A stretch of DNA of 64,000 nucleotides from a virus, in the IMG/VR virus record IMGVR_UViG_3300042923_000474, positions 1 to 64,000 of that record. One strand, 5' to 3'. Below are positions 43,392 to 52,663 of the stretch, one piece after another. How positions within the stretch are numbered: position 1 is the stretch's first letter; each line of letters begins with the position of its first letter. Position numbers and translations under genes: made by a program. The notes under the pieces were generated by a model. That model saw nothing but the letters and a program-made list of their open reading frames with translations, ran no database searches and was not told the DNA's origin.

Positions 43392-44690
43392 ATGAACATC
43401 AACATTCTGCCAGACCTCAGCCTGGCAGCAGCCCCGTTCACCACGGTTCTAGGCAATGCACTCAAGGTGGCTGCGACCACTAATAGCGACAGCATCATAC
43501 AGTATTCCGCTCCAGCCCGTGTGGAGCCGATCTGTCTGGTGGATGCTGCCTTGGCCCAGTATGAACATCTGTACCCAATCCTGCAGACGACCAACAGCAT
43601 CTTTGCTGCGTACTACATGCAGGCCGCTGCCTCGATGATCAACGTGTCGGCCATGCGTCTGCTCCGCGACATCGACCCGCTCAAGCCTGACCGCAACATG
43701 AACGCGGCTATCTTTGACTTCGTTGAACGTTCGGGCCAACAGGTCTACGGCGACAACAAGTCTCTGCCGTCGCGTGTCGAAGGCAAGGTACTGGAGATCG
43801 TGACTGAATCGATGTCCCTGCCTCGCCCTGGCGCTGCAGAGCCTCACATGACCTTCATGATCACTGAAGCTGCCGATGGCAAGCCTGTGTTCAAGGTAGC
43901 GTCCCCTGAAGAGGTCAAGCGCTACAAGGAAGCCTCCGCCAAGGCTGCCACCGATCTGGCCAAGAAGGAATACGAGAAGAATCTCGCTGACCTCAAGTCT
44001 GCCGGTAACATGGCCAAGTCCAGCGGCGTAGGCATGAGCAATGCCGTGATGGATACTCCGAACCTTGCAGTGGGCAAGATCTTCGAAGTCTCTGCTGACT
44101 ACGGTCAAGGCGTTGTGACCATTCAGGTTATCGTCGCCCTGAAGACCATGATCACCAGCTCGCAGAACCTGCAAGACATCTATGCCACCGGTGGTGAGCT
44201 GCGTAGCGCCAGTGAGCGCTGGCACGGCTGGCGTTCGGGCCAACTCCGTTTTGTCGAAGACATCATGTTCTGCTCCGACATCATCGAGAACCATCGCCGC
44301 ACTGCAATCCGCGACAACACTGGCGTCTACCTGCTCAACCGTGAGCGCGACACCAAGAACCGCGTGACTGCACTGCTGACTGGCAAGGCGTCTATCGGCA
44401 CTGCCTCGGGCATCGCCGTGTTCGACTCCGTCACTGCCAAGCGTCTGGAAGCTGCCGTGGGTGGCAAGCTCTCCGACTTCAACACCCGCGAGAAGATCTT
44501 CAAGCGTACCTACGCGATGAACATTATCGTGGTTGACCGCGAGTGGGAAGACGTCACTGTCTACAACCGCGGTATCCCGAAAGCGGTTGAAATGCCGATC
44601 GCCGAATACACCCGCTCCAAGAGCAAGGGTGGCTCCGACGTGGCTGACATCGTCAAACTGTTCCTGTCTGGCTCTGCCCCTACTCTCTGA
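43392..44690 (+). CDS. Unknown virion-type protein
   Basis: 432 residues with an AGGAG site 9 bases before ATG; upstream in-frame starts lie inside the divergent gene. The N terminus (MNINILPDLSLAAAPFTTVLG) is hydrophobic but lacks a signal-peptide pattern. There is a Lys/Glu/Ala coiled segment (VKRYKEASAKAATDLAKKEYEKNLADLKSAGN, about 175-205), then a compact domain. Very biased codons suggest high expression. No MAxE cleavage site is seen. It may be a tail or head-neck protein. No family recognised. Confidence 0.7.
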   Translation: MNINILPDLSLAAAPFTTVLGNALKVAATTNSDSIIQYSAPARVEPICLVDAALAQYEHLYPILQTTNSIFAAYYMQAAASMINVSAMRLLRDIDPLKPDRNMNAAIFDFVERSGQQVYGDNKSLPSRVEGKVLEIVTESMSLPRPGAAEPHMTFMITEAADGKPVFKVASPEEVKRYKEASAKAATDLAKKEYEKNLADLKSAGNMAKSSGVGMSNAVMDTPNLAVGKIFEVSADYGQGVVTIQVIVALKTMITSSQNLQDIYATGGELRSASERWHGWRSGQLRFVEDIMFCSDIIENHRRTAIRDNTGVYLLNRERDTKNRVTALLTGKASIGTASGIAVFDSVTAKRLEAAVGGKLSDFNTREKIFKRTYAMNIIVVDREWEDVTVYNRGIPKAVEMPIAEYTRSKSKGGSDVADIVKLFLSGSAPTL

Positions 44691-44720
44691 GTAGGGCAAC
44701 CCCTTTAAAGGATTGTATCC

Positions 44721-45629
44721 ATGAAGATCACCGCATTCGTCGACAAGATCGTCGACGGTTTCAGTCGCAATGCTACGGTCAACGTACACGCGGCAGTTGT
44801 AAAAGAGATGAACGATACCACGATCCCGGTGTTGGAAACTTTCATCGAGTACGTGGAAAGCGATTCCCGTGCCAAGAAAGTCATCTCGGGTTTTGGCAAA
44901 GACTTCGTGACCCGCCTCGGTCGCGGTGGTAAGGGTGAGTTCTACGATCGCATCCTCGCTGCCATGAACGCCAACGTGGCACAAGCCGGTGACGTGGAAG
45001 ACCTGATCGCTAAGCTGATCCCGAAAGACGCGGACGCTCAGTCGCTTGATGGTCGTGCTGCCAACCTCGTGCAGTATGTCGAGATCATGGGCTTCACCAA
45101 CCGCTACCTGCGCCACCTGTTGCTGTCCTTCACCCAGGACATCACCAAGGCTATCAAAGGGCCCGACTTCAAACAAGGCCTGACCGACAGCCAACTCAAA
45201 GGCCTGCAGGCCAACATGAGTGCATTCGCTACCGCGATCTCCGTGTTGGAAACTGCTGCGTCTGGTGTGGACCGTGCGATCAAGAACATCCCTGAGTTCA
45301 ACGTCGCCCTGACCGACATCGACGCCATGACGGCTGCGAACGGTGCTGCGAAGATGGACCCATTGGGCACCAGCGGTTTCTTCTCTGCCGACTGGAACCC
45401 GATCCTGGCTGTTCGCATGTTGTACGAAGATCGCATCATCGCGAACTACCAAGGCGCCAAGGAAGACCGTCAGGCTCTGGAATATCGCATCCAGGCTTTG
45501 AAGGACTCCAAAGATGGCACCACCAACCCACGGTTGGAAGAAACCATCAACTACCACACCGGTCGCCTCAAAGAGGTGAACAAGAAGATCGAGAAGTACG
45601 AAGCCTCGGTCAAGGAGCCCTCCAAATGA
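44721..45629 (+). CDS. Unknown helical virion-type protein
   Basis: 302 residues with an AAAGGA site. All-helical soluble protein. Long amphipathic segments, no membrane segment, no cleavage motif and a Lys-rich C terminus (LKEVNKKIEKYEASVKE, coiled-coil-like). Its stop overlaps the next start (ATGA). Strong codon bias implies abundance. The function is unknown. Confidence 0.7.
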   Translation: MKITAFVDKIVDGFSRNATVNVHAAVVKEMNDTTIPVLETFIEYVESDSRAKKVISGFGKDFVTRLGRGGKGEFYDRILAAMNANVAQAGDVEDLIAKLIPKDADAQSLDGRAANLVQYVEIMGFTNRYLRHLLLSFTQDITKAIKGPDFKQGLTDSQLKGLQANMSAFATAISVLETAASGVDRAIKNIPEFNVALTDIDAMTAANGAAKMDPLGTSGFFSADWNPILAVRMLYEDRIIANYQGAKEDRQALEYRIQALKDSKDGTTNPRLEETINYHTGRLKEVNKKIEKYEASVKEPSK

Positions 45630-46180
45630 ATGACCGCGGGTTCGACGTCTACAGCAGCGGGTTTGCACGCCTGAACCCGCTCCAGGCCGGTACGGGCTAC
45701 AAAGAGCCTGATACTATGGCAGTTACTCACTATGATGGTATGGTTAAAGGCCAGCTTGCCGTCGTGGATGCAAAACACTTCGACAGCGTCATGCGTAATG
45801 CTTTGGCATTGCTCGGCACGGGGCCTGACTGGATTCAAATCCAGACCATGAATCCCAACCTCTCCCGCTACCAAGTAGACTTTATGGTTGACACTGTCAA
45901 TTATATAGCCACTGGGAAACGCCGCTATTATCTAGCGACGTGGCGTGAGTTGCACGCTGATGCGAACAACAACGGTTCGGTAAAGCCTATTGTTATGGGT
46001 GGCCGTATCGTGAACCCCGAAATCAAAGTGCCCCCTGAGCTACTCAAGGGACACCCCACGGAAATCATATCCCGCTGGATCTCCCGAGAGGGCGGTGTAG
46101 TGGATTTGATAGAGTCGCTGCACTTGATGTTCGGTGGAGACATCGAAGTCGGTGAGATCGGCTCGCTAGTAGCTAGCTAG
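45626..46180 (+). CDS. Unknown protein
   Basis: 184 residues, coupled to the previous gene (ATGA) with GGAG in the upstream reading frame. Alpha/beta with clear central strand DWIQIQTMNPN and a helix-rich C terminus (GGVVDLIESLHLMFGG). Codon choice is weaker than in the genes on either side, so expression is probably lower. No family recognised. It may assist or regulate the abundant neighbours. Confidence 0.68.
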   Translation: MNDRGFDVYSSGFARLNPLQAGTGYKEPDTMAVTHYDGMVKGQLAVVDAKHFDSVMRNALALLGTGPDWIQIQTMNPNLSRYQVDFMVDTVNYIATGKRRYYLATWRELHADANNNGSVKPIVMGGRIVNPEIKVPPELLKGHPTEIISRWISREGGVVDLIESLHLMFGGDIEVGEIGSLVAS

Positions 46181-46216
46181 CGCTAACGCAATCAACAACT
46201 CTGGAGTTACAACCTC

Positions 46217-47473
46217 ATGCGTAAATTTGGCAATCGCCGCCCGTCCGTCGGCGGCATGGCGCTGGAAAACATTGAAGGCGCCGATCAAACTGCAGCCGAA
46301 ATCGATCTGGACACCGACAGCCAACACGGCGACGGCGCTGACCAGGCTCTGTTGGAGCTGAAAGACGTTCAGAACGATCAAGACGGCAACGAAGCCGCCG
46401 TGGGCGACCTGGAAAACACCGTCGCTGCTCTGGAATCCCTGCTGGAAACCGCAGAAGCTGCCACCGAAACCGGCGGTCTGGACCCAGTTGCTGCTGACCT
46501 GCTGCAAAAAGCGGTCGAGAACGAAACTGCTCCACTGGGCACCCCAGCTGAAGAAGTCGTTCCTGCCCTGGAAAACTTCCAGTCGCCGTCCAACCGTCGT
46601 CAAGCCACCGTCATGGCGTGCGAAGGCATCCGCGAGTGGATCGACAAAGTCTGGGCCAAGATCAAAGAGCTGATCCAGAAAGGTCGTGACCTGGCCAAGA
46701 AAGCCTACGTCGCGGTCAAGCAGTTCATCCAGCGTATCGAGCCGCGCATCAAGGCGCTGCAAGCTGACCTGGGTAACCGCAACTTCTCGATGCCGAAATC
46801 CGGCAACGTCAGCGTCAGCGGCGAATGGGCTCTGAGCGAAGTGGGCAAGCTGGAAAAGCTGGCCGACTCGATCCTGACCAAATACACCGCCGGCGCAATC
46901 GCGCACGCCAAGTCGATCGCTTCCGCTCTGTCGGCCGGCGATGCTGCCAAGGCTGCCGAAGGCGAAGAGAAGAAAGAGCAAGCCGCTCCAGAATTCACCG
47001 TTCCTGCTGACCTGGCGCGCGCCGTCAAGCCTGCTCTGGACGCTGACTTCTTCTCCGGCCTGCCTGGCGGTCGTGTCATGGCTTCGGCCGGTGACGTCCT
47101 GACCATCCGCACCAAAACTGCGGGTGCCAAAGGCGGCGCTGAAGGTTCGAAAGCAGCCGGCGAAGCTGACATCAAGTCGGCTCTGGACAGCCTGGCCAAC
47201 GTGGCCAAAGTTGTTATCGGCTACGAGAAGAACTTCCAGGAGAAGGACCGTGCGCAGGAAGAAGTTATCCGCGCTGGTGACACCTTCGCCAAGAAGGCCA
47301 AGGCGAACGACAAAGGCGACGACGCTCAGGCTCGCGCTGCTGTCAACGCTGCCAAGGATGCCGGTCGTTACCTCGACCAGCCTGCCAAGGACACCCTGAA
47401 CTACCTGGTCACCGCGATCAACGGCTACTGCACCACGATCGCCGGCCACCTGAAGCACTACGACAAGAAGTAA
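46217..47473 (+). CDS. Inner-body-type protein with acidic propeptide
   Basis: 418 residues with a GGAG site. Residues 1-136 are strongly acidic (Asp/Glu/Ala-rich, e.g. LDTDSQHGDGADQALLELKD) and end in VMACE (Glu136), a clear prohead-protease-type site. GMALE (Glu17) and PALE (Glu119) are further candidates. The mature part is basic and amphipathic helical (GIREWIDKVWAKIKELIQKGRDLAKKAYVAVKQ) and then Ala/Lys/Glu-rich. An acidic propeptide removed from a basic mature protein is typical of internal DNA-contacting head proteins of this group. No membrane helix, unlike 32746-39238. Confidence 0.74.
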   Translation: MRKFGNRRPSVGGMALENIEGADQTAAEIDLDTDSQHGDGADQALLELKDVQNDQDGNEAAVGDLENTVAALESLLETAEAATETGGLDPVAADLLQKAVENETAPLGTPAEEVVPALENFQSPSNRRQATVMACEGIREWIDKVWAKIKELIQKGRDLAKKAYVAVKQFIQRIEPRIKALQADLGNRNFSMPKSGNVSVSGEWALSEVGKLEKLADSILTKYTAGAIAHAKSIASALSAGDAAKAAEGEEKKEQAAPEFTVPADLARAVKPALDADFFSGLPGGRVMASAGDVLTIRTKTAGAKGGAEGSKAAGEADIKSALDSLANVAKVVIGYEKNFQEKDRAQEEVIRAGDTFAKKAKANDKGDDAQARAAVNAAKDAGRYLDQPAKDTLNYLVTAINGYCTTIAGHLKHYDKK

Positions 47474-47503
47474 TTCGCGTCTAGCGCCGATGGCGTTGTA
47501 AAT

Positions 47504-47531
47504 AAAAGCCGGGCCTTAGGGTCCGGCTTTT
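47504..47531 (+). terminator. Terminator hairpin
   Basis: AAAAGCCGGGCC / GGTCCGGCTTTT stem (TTAG loop), then TATGCTGTCG, the full TTTATGCYGTC tag. Confidence 0.8.
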
Positions 47532-47581
47532 ATGCTGTCGTTTGAACATGCTATGAACGCTTCCCTCTAAGGACTACCAAC

Positions 47582-49162
47582 ATGCCCAACGGTAACTTTG
47601 CCATCGGGAACACCTACGAGACGACAACCCGCCCCGTGGCTTGGGCCGTGGCAAAAGATTGCCTTGCTCGTTTAGGGTTCGCCGAGGGTGCCTTCTTGAA
47701 CTTTGTCGGGCACTATGAAAAGACCCAGACAAAAGACACCGCCATTGACGACTATCAGAACAAGAACTGGTTCGGTACTAACACCGAAGCGATTCTGCAA
47801 GTCGAAGAAGATCCGATCATTGAAAGGATCTACGAGGCGTCCGTCATCCGACTGGATAACGTCCCTGTGTTCAAAGACGCAGAGACCCACACTTACATCC
47901 GCCCCATCTACCAACCCGTCAAGATGACCTTGCGCTTTCGCTTGCGTTGTAAAGATGAGGTGGAGGCTAACCGCTACCGCGACGACACATGGGCACGATC
48001 CCATCTGTTACGCCATGAGGGGCTGCATGAGCTTACTTACCACTGGCAACTGCCTAAGGTCTACCTTGTCATCTTGCAGGAGATCTGGAAGCTCCAGGAG
48101 GCTCACGACAAGACAGGGACTTCATTCGGTAAATACTTGCGTGATCGCTTCGATCCTCGCATTGACACCGTGACCAACTTGGCTGGTAAAGAGGCTACGT
48201 TGGTTGTACCGGAAGATCAAGTCCGTGCGTTGGGTTGGTTTGACTTTGCTGGGGTGATGGAAAAACCTACCTTCAACAAAGACAACGGTACGTGGGATCT
48301 GGAATGGTCGTACAGTCTGGTCTATGACAAACCTGTCGAAGCTGCCATGACTTATCCGCTGGTGGTTCGCCAGAAGATGATCGGGCCAGACTTCCGTCCA
48401 ACCAAGGGCATGTACAAACTCGACGACAAAGATCCAAGTCTGTCGAACGTGCAGCGCTCGCTGTTCAGCTTCTTCAACGTGTGGGTGCCGCCCAAGGGGA
48501 TTCTGGATCGTCGTTATCCAGACTTCGACACGTGGGAGCCAGAGGCGCCTACCTACGGCTGCATGGATCTGTGGATTGGCATGCTCGGGCTTAAGCTTGA
48601 GAACCGCCGTGATCTCGTGTCCGTTAACCGCCTAGGTGAGCATAAGCTCTCCGACGCTGCCCTCACCCTGTTGATGGATGAGCGTGAGTACGTCTGTAAC
48701 CCCCGTCAGAGCATTTTCGAGATTGGGGTGTACTCTGACAACGAAAGAGCCTTCCCTGATCAGGTGACGCTCGGTGAGGACGGCATTGTGCGGGCCAACT
48801 TTGACCTGTCAATGATTCCGATCTATCACGTCGTGGTTTCGTTCCGTACGGATCTGCGCACCCTCGACCCTGAGAACATCCCTCGCATTACCAAGAACGC
48901 CTGCAAGGTCTACGGCGTATTGGCAGAGATGTATCCTCGTGCTGTTGAGTTGGGCCTACTCCCATTACCCAGCAAGCGCTGTCAGTGGACATGGGATCAG
49001 TGGCAACAGATCGTTGAGGTCGTCAGCCCCCCACCACGTCGCCCTAATCCCAACCCTGGAGTGGGAGGCGGAACCTCTGTCTCAGCTAACCAACGTCGTC
49101 TAGCCATGCAGACGGTAGGCACATACACCATCATTACCCGGAGAGACAAAAATGTTGATTGA
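47582..49162 (+). CDS. Unknown tail/baseplate-type protein
   Basis: 526 residues with an AAGGA site. Alpha/beta, many Trp and aromatic residues and conserved-looking polar stretches (LVRWFDFAGVMEKPTF-type and WVPPKGILDRRYPDFDTWEP). The C terminus is a Pro/Gly-rich linker (PPPRRPNPNPGVGGGTS). No motif recognised. It begins a four-gene operon (47582-52518) of overlapping genes, which suggests a complex such as part of the tail tip or baseplate. Confidence 0.62.
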   Translation: MPNGNFAIGNTYETTTRPVAWAVAKDCLARLGFAEGAFLNFVGHYEKTQTKDTAIDDYQNKNWFGTNTEAILQVEEDPIIERIYEASVIRLDNVPVFKDAETHTYIRPIYQPVKMTLRFRLRCKDEVEANRYRDDTWARSHLLRHEGLHELTYHWQLPKVYLVILQEIWKLQEAHDKTGTSFGKYLRDRFDPRIDTVTNLAGKEATLVVPEDQVRALGWFDFAGVMEKPTFNKDNGTWDLEWSYSLVYDKPVEAAMTYPLVVRQKMIGPDFRPTKGMYKLDDKDPSLSNVQRSLFSFFNVWVPPKGILDRRYPDFDTWEPEAPTYGCMDLWIGMLGLKLENRRDLVSVNRLGEHKLSDAALTLLMDEREYVCNPRQSIFEIGVYSDNERAFPDQVTLGEDGIVRANFDLSMIPIYHVVVSFRTDLRTLDPENIPRITKNACKVYGVLAEMYPRAVELGLLPLPSKRCQWTWDQWQQIVEVVSPPPRRPNPNPGVGGGTSVSANQRRLAMQTVGTYTIITRRDKNVD

Positions 49163-50528
49163 AGTTGACCCGGCCAAGCCAAAAAAAGAAGCCAGTGGTC
49201 GTGTAGTCCCGATGGACATGAGCACGGCTCTGGTGCAGTCCCGCTTCCAGCCTCGTGAGTCGTTGATCACGATGATGGCGGGTTCCATCTTCTCCACCAC
49301 GTGGTTCTTCCAAGTGGGTGGCACTGCCGATGCCCCTAAGCCTCAGCAATTGGAACAGGACGCACCGTGGCAACAATATGAACGTGTCAACAATTACGAG
49401 ACACGTTTGCAGGGCGACCTCTCTTTCTCCTACGTGGAAGAATCGGGAGATCGCACGGTTACTGGCACTCTGCAGACTTACCCCGGTAGGCAGCCAAATG
49501 TTGGCGACCCGTTCCTGGCCGATGCTGGCGACGGGCGTGTGGGGCACTTTGAGGTGACCAACGTTGAACCACTGACCTGGATGAATCAGGCGTGCTACAG
49601 CGTGCAGTTTGTCCTCAAGGCTCGCAATGATCCGATTCGCTTGGCTGACCTTGAAAAGAAAACCGTCGAGACGTTTCAGTTCGTCACCGACTTTATCCGC
49701 TTTGGCAAGAACCCCGTTCTGATCGACTCGCTGTACCAAGACTACCGCACGCTGTTTCGCACCAGCGAGACAATGATCGGTGAGTACATGCGTTTGTTCT
49801 TCAGTGAGGTTAGCCAAACCCTCATGATTCCTGGACAGGCTACAAACTGCTATGATCCCTTTCTGGTTTCTGCTGTGCTCGGCGTTCTTGAAACTACCGA
49901 ACACCCACTACTGCGCAAAGTCTCGGCCCACAACACCGACGCCCAGTACGCTTTTCGAACCACCACGATCTGGGATGCCCTCCTGCAAATGGAGCCCAGT
50001 CACATCCACCTCTCGTGCCAGCGCCTTGGTCTAGCCACCAAAGCCGTTGTCCGTACCCGCGCTAACTACGGCGGGGCCTATTGGGCGCAGATCGACCACA
50101 TCATGTTTCCTATGGAAGCGCGTGAAGATGTGGACGCCATGCGCACTGGGCCAACCTACACCGCTACCCATCGTCTGGACCCAGGGCCTGCACCTGTCCG
50201 TGACTTCAACCGACTGATCCGTGAGAAAGACACCACCAGTGTTCGTATCGTGGAGAAGTTGGAAGAGCGTGACCGCGTGGTTAACATTCACGATGTCACG
50301 GTCGACGATTACTACGTGTTCAGCAAGGCCTTCTATGAAGAAGACGCGGCTGGCATGAGTCATTTGGAGAAACTTGTCTGGGCTGTCCTCAATCAGGGCG
50401 AACTGGATGTCCCTAAACTGGCTCAGTTGGTCCGCCAGTCGAAGTATTGGGATAAGCTCGAACGTTTCTACTACGTGCCAGTGCTGATGATTCTTTGCAT
50501 CTTGGCAATGCGAGGACCTTCGATATGA
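49152..50528 (+). CDS. Unknown structural-type protein
   Basis: 458 residues, overlapping the previous gene by 11 bases, with a GGAG site. Beta-rich N-terminal half (SIFSTTWFFQVGG; DRTVTGTLQTYPGRQPNVGDP) and a helical C-terminal half. The C terminus ends in a hydrophobic stretch (PVLMILCILAMRGPS) that could be buried or membrane-touching. No domain recognised. It belongs to the same coupled operon as 47582 and 50525. Confidence 0.62.
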   Translation: MLIEVDPAKPKKEASGRVVPMDMSTALVQSRFQPRESLITMMAGSIFSTTWFFQVGGTADAPKPQQLEQDAPWQQYERVNNYETRLQGDLSFSYVEESGDRTVTGTLQTYPGRQPNVGDPFLADAGDGRVGHFEVTNVEPLTWMNQACYSVQFVLKARNDPIRLADLEKKTVETFQFVTDFIRFGKNPVLIDSLYQDYRTLFRTSETMIGEYMRLFFSEVSQTLMIPGQATNCYDPFLVSAVLGVLETTEHPLLRKVSAHNTDAQYAFRTTTIWDALLQMEPSHIHLSCQRLGLATKAVVRTRANYGGAYWAQIDHIMFPMEAREDVDAMRTGPTYTATHRLDPGPAPVRDFNRLIREKDTTSVRIVEKLEERDRVVNIHDVTVDDYYVFSKAFYEEDAAGMSHLEKLVWAVLNQGELDVPKLAQLVRQSKYWDKLERFYYVPVLMILCILAMRGPSI

Positions 50529-51148
50529 ACAACGGTCGAACCAAGCTTAAGCCTGACCGTCCCAGTAGCCTGAGTGCTGCTGAGAAAATCTCGGTCAGGT
50601 TGTATGAGGTCTTCGTACCTCGGTTGTTTCTGCAGGACGCAGAGGCAGCTGCCTTCTACGGCAGTATGGCTCAAGACAACCCGATGGCGCAGAAGGAGCA
50701 GGAACAAGGCGACATGCGCGTCAACCTGCCCGGCATCAAAATGGCTGACCTGTTTGTTAAGGGCTGCAAGCCATGGTTCTTGAAGCCTGAAACCAGCCGG
50801 GTCCTGTATCTGGATTTGGTGGAGTATCTCAAGGAAGCAGAACACCACTTCAACAACTCGCCGAACTCCAACCGCTGGACGCCAGAGTTTCTGGACAACC
50901 TGCTCAAGATCGAGAACTTCGCTCAATGGCTCTTGGGCATCGCCAAGCCTTACCTCACCGAAGTGGACACCGGCCCTACCCGCGATCAGTTGGCAGGCTA
51001 CCGTCGTATCACTCCGTTGGCGCGTAAGACGGTTACGCAGTTGGAAGAGGAAAGCAAGCAACGCGAACACTTCGCCCAAGATCACACCCGTGTTGTTGAC
51101 GAGATGATCGAACGGCATGTGGCTCGTAGTCGCAGAGGGTGGCATTGA
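50525..51148 (+). CDS. Unknown protein in structural operon
   Basis: 207 residues from ATG 50525, which overlaps the previous TGA (ATGA). An earlier in-frame ATG (50495) lies inside the 49152 gene and is not supported. All-alpha, with a basic N terminus and coiled-coil-like C terminus (KTVTQLEEESKQREHFAQDHTRVVDEMIERHVA). It may be a connector or chaperone for its larger neighbours. The stop overlaps the next ATG by one base (TGATG). Confidence 0.68.
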   Translation: MNNGRTKLKPDRPSSLSAAEKISVRLYEVFVPRLFLQDAEAAAFYGSMAQDNPMAQKEQEQGDMRVNLPGIKMADLFVKGCKPWFLKPETSRVLYLDLVEYLKEAEHHFNNSPNSNRWTPEFLDNLLKIENFAQWLLGIAKPYLTEVDTGPTRDQLAGYRRITPLARKTVTQLEEESKQREHFAQDHTRVVDEMIERHVARSRRGWH

Positions 51149-52518
51149 TGGAGACGCGCAAGTCAACGGTGCTGGAGGAGATCCATGCGATCTTCCAGGA
51201 CGGGTCCAAGCCCGTTCACTTTGTGTGGAAGTGTACGTTGGAAGTCAACGGTGAAGTCATCGAACCTCACCGCACCTTCAACATCGACATCCATCGCCAC
51301 TACGGCGAGGACTATGCTGAGCAGATCATGGCCGAACTGCAGATCGCACCCTCGCAGTACGTGGACAAGGTCTACCCCAACCGCCAGAACATCACAGCCA
51401 CCCTGTACCAGATTCCGTTAAACGAAGATGGTTCAGAGAACTGGGACGAGAAGCGCTACTTGCAGATCTACCGGGGCATGATCAAAGGCGGTAAGGACAT
51501 GAAGCTGAACCCCGGCCGAGAGCAGGGGACCAGTGAAGACCTTGACATGGGCGGGCACGTGGTGGTGGAGTTCCAGCTGGTGTCTCGTGCACTGGAGCAG
51601 CTGCGTCTCAAATTGCCGGGAGGCATCTATCGGGATACCACAGCGGGTCGTGTGCTCAAGTCGATCTTTGACCAAGAGCGTACCCGTATCAAGGTGGACA
51701 GCATTGAAGCGATCACCGGTGTTGACATGGTGCCACCCGATAACAAGGTGACCCGTGAACACATCGTGGTTGACCATGGTCTGCAATTGATCCAGTTGCC
51801 GCGGTTCCTGCAAGACAGCTGTGGCGGTGTGTACAACGCTGACATTGGTTTCTTCTTGCAAGGCGACAAGTGGTACATCTGGCCCAAGTACGGGTTGGAA
51901 CGCAAGGAACGAGAGAAGAAGGTCCTCACCATCTTTGACGTCCCGGCTAACCAGTTCCCAGGCGTGGAGCGTACCTACCGTGAAACACTGGGTCAGGTGA
52001 TCATCCTCTGTACCGGTAAGTCTTCCAACTCTGATGTCAGTGAAGTGCTGGACTTGAACCAAGGTAACGGCATTCGGTTTACTGACGCCATGCAGATGTT
52101 GGACGGCATTGTCAAGATGGATAACGGAGTACCGATCGCCCGTCGTGGCGCTTCGGCTTCTGAGTTCGTCGACTCTGTCCGAGAAACTGGTTTGAACTTC
52201 GCACCCATCGCTGCAGAGCGTATCACTTCCAACGCCATGCAGATGGCTAGCCGTCTGGCACCTCGTAAGGGGATGACCATGCAGCTGGAGTGGGAGAACG
52301 CAAACCCTTTCGTGATCTATCCGGGCATGCCTGTGATCATGTACACCCCTCGCAACGGTGTGCTGGAAGAACGTAAGGGTGTAGTGGCGGATGCTCAGTT
52401 CTTTATCGCCCCAAGAGCCAAGACAGCCAAGAACTCCCAGCAAGCATGTGTGGGACACCTCGCAGTCTTCGTTTCCAGAGCGACAACAGAAGATCAGCTA
52501 CCTGACATACCAACGTAA
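51148..52518 (+). CDS. Unknown structural protein, last of the operon
   Basis: 456 residues from ATG 51148 with a GAGGG site, coupled to the preceding gene. Mixed beta/alpha; it contains HIVVDHGLQLIQLPRFLQDS then a beta-rich run (GGVYNADIGFFLQGDKWYIWPKYGL) that is compatible with a phage hub or tail-tip subdomain, without a reliable family match. No glycine-rich or Cys motif. It ends the operon before a hairpin. Confidence 0.62.
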   Translation: METRKSTVLEEIHAIFQDGSKPVHFVWKCTLEVNGEVIEPHRTFNIDIHRHYGEDYAEQIMAELQIAPSQYVDKVYPNRQNITATLYQIPLNEDGSENWDEKRYLQIYRGMIKGGKDMKLNPGREQGTSEDLDMGGHVVVEFQLVSRALEQLRLKLPGGIYRDTTAGRVLKSIFDQERTRIKVDSIEAITGVDMVPPDNKVTREHIVVDHGLQLIQLPRFLQDSCGGVYNADIGFFLQGDKWYIWPKYGLERKEREKKVLTIFDVPANQFPGVERTYRETLGQVIILCTGKSSNSDVSEVLDLNQGNGIRFTDAMQMLDGIVKMDNGVPIARRGASASEFVDSVRETGLNFAPIAAERITSNAMQMASRLAPRKGMTMQLEWENANPFVIYPGMPVIMYTPRNGVLEERKGVVADAQFFIAPRAKTAKNSQQACVGHLAVFVSRATTEDQLPDIPT

Positions 52519-52530
52519 GCTTATCGCTCT

Positions 52531-52555
52531 CTACGGGCCTTACAGAGGCTCGTAG
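52531..52555 (+). terminator. Terminator hairpin
   Basis: CTACGGGCCT / AGGCTCGTAG stem (one G-T pair, TACAG loop), then GGGGGCTTTATGCTGTCGG, with the full TTTATGCYGTC tag. The P4 element begins about 34 bases beyond the stem. Confidence 0.75.
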
Positions 52556-52588
52556 GGGGCTTTATGCTGTCGGATATTAAAGTATCTC

Positions 52589-52610
52589 AGACCTAGACTA
52601 TCAATTTGAA
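52589..52610 (+). promoter_or_regulatory. Promoter-like element P4, upstream of small-protein operon
   Basis: Copy with ACCTAGACTATCAATTTGA, nearest to P1. It lies 26 bases before the leader ORF and 49 before the first larger gene (52660). Confidence 0.6.
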
Positions 52611-52636
52611 CACTATCCCGTTAAAAGGAATTCAAA

Positions 52637-52663
52637 ATGAATCGTTTGGAAGTTGTCGTATGA
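52637..52663 (+). CDS. Leader peptide of 8 residues (MNRLEVVV)
   Basis: ATG with AAAAGGAA 6-8 bases upstream, stop TGA overlapping the next ATG (ATGA at 52660). The site before the leader is stronger than that before the next gene (GGAAG). It may act only as a translation-coupling leader for 52660; too short to judge as a protein. Confidence 0.4.
   Translation: MNRLEVVV

Noticed and set aside
43449-45668. 739-residue minus-strand ORF over 43392-45629
   Set aside because: Spans two well supported plus genes and their junction; open only because of codon bias.
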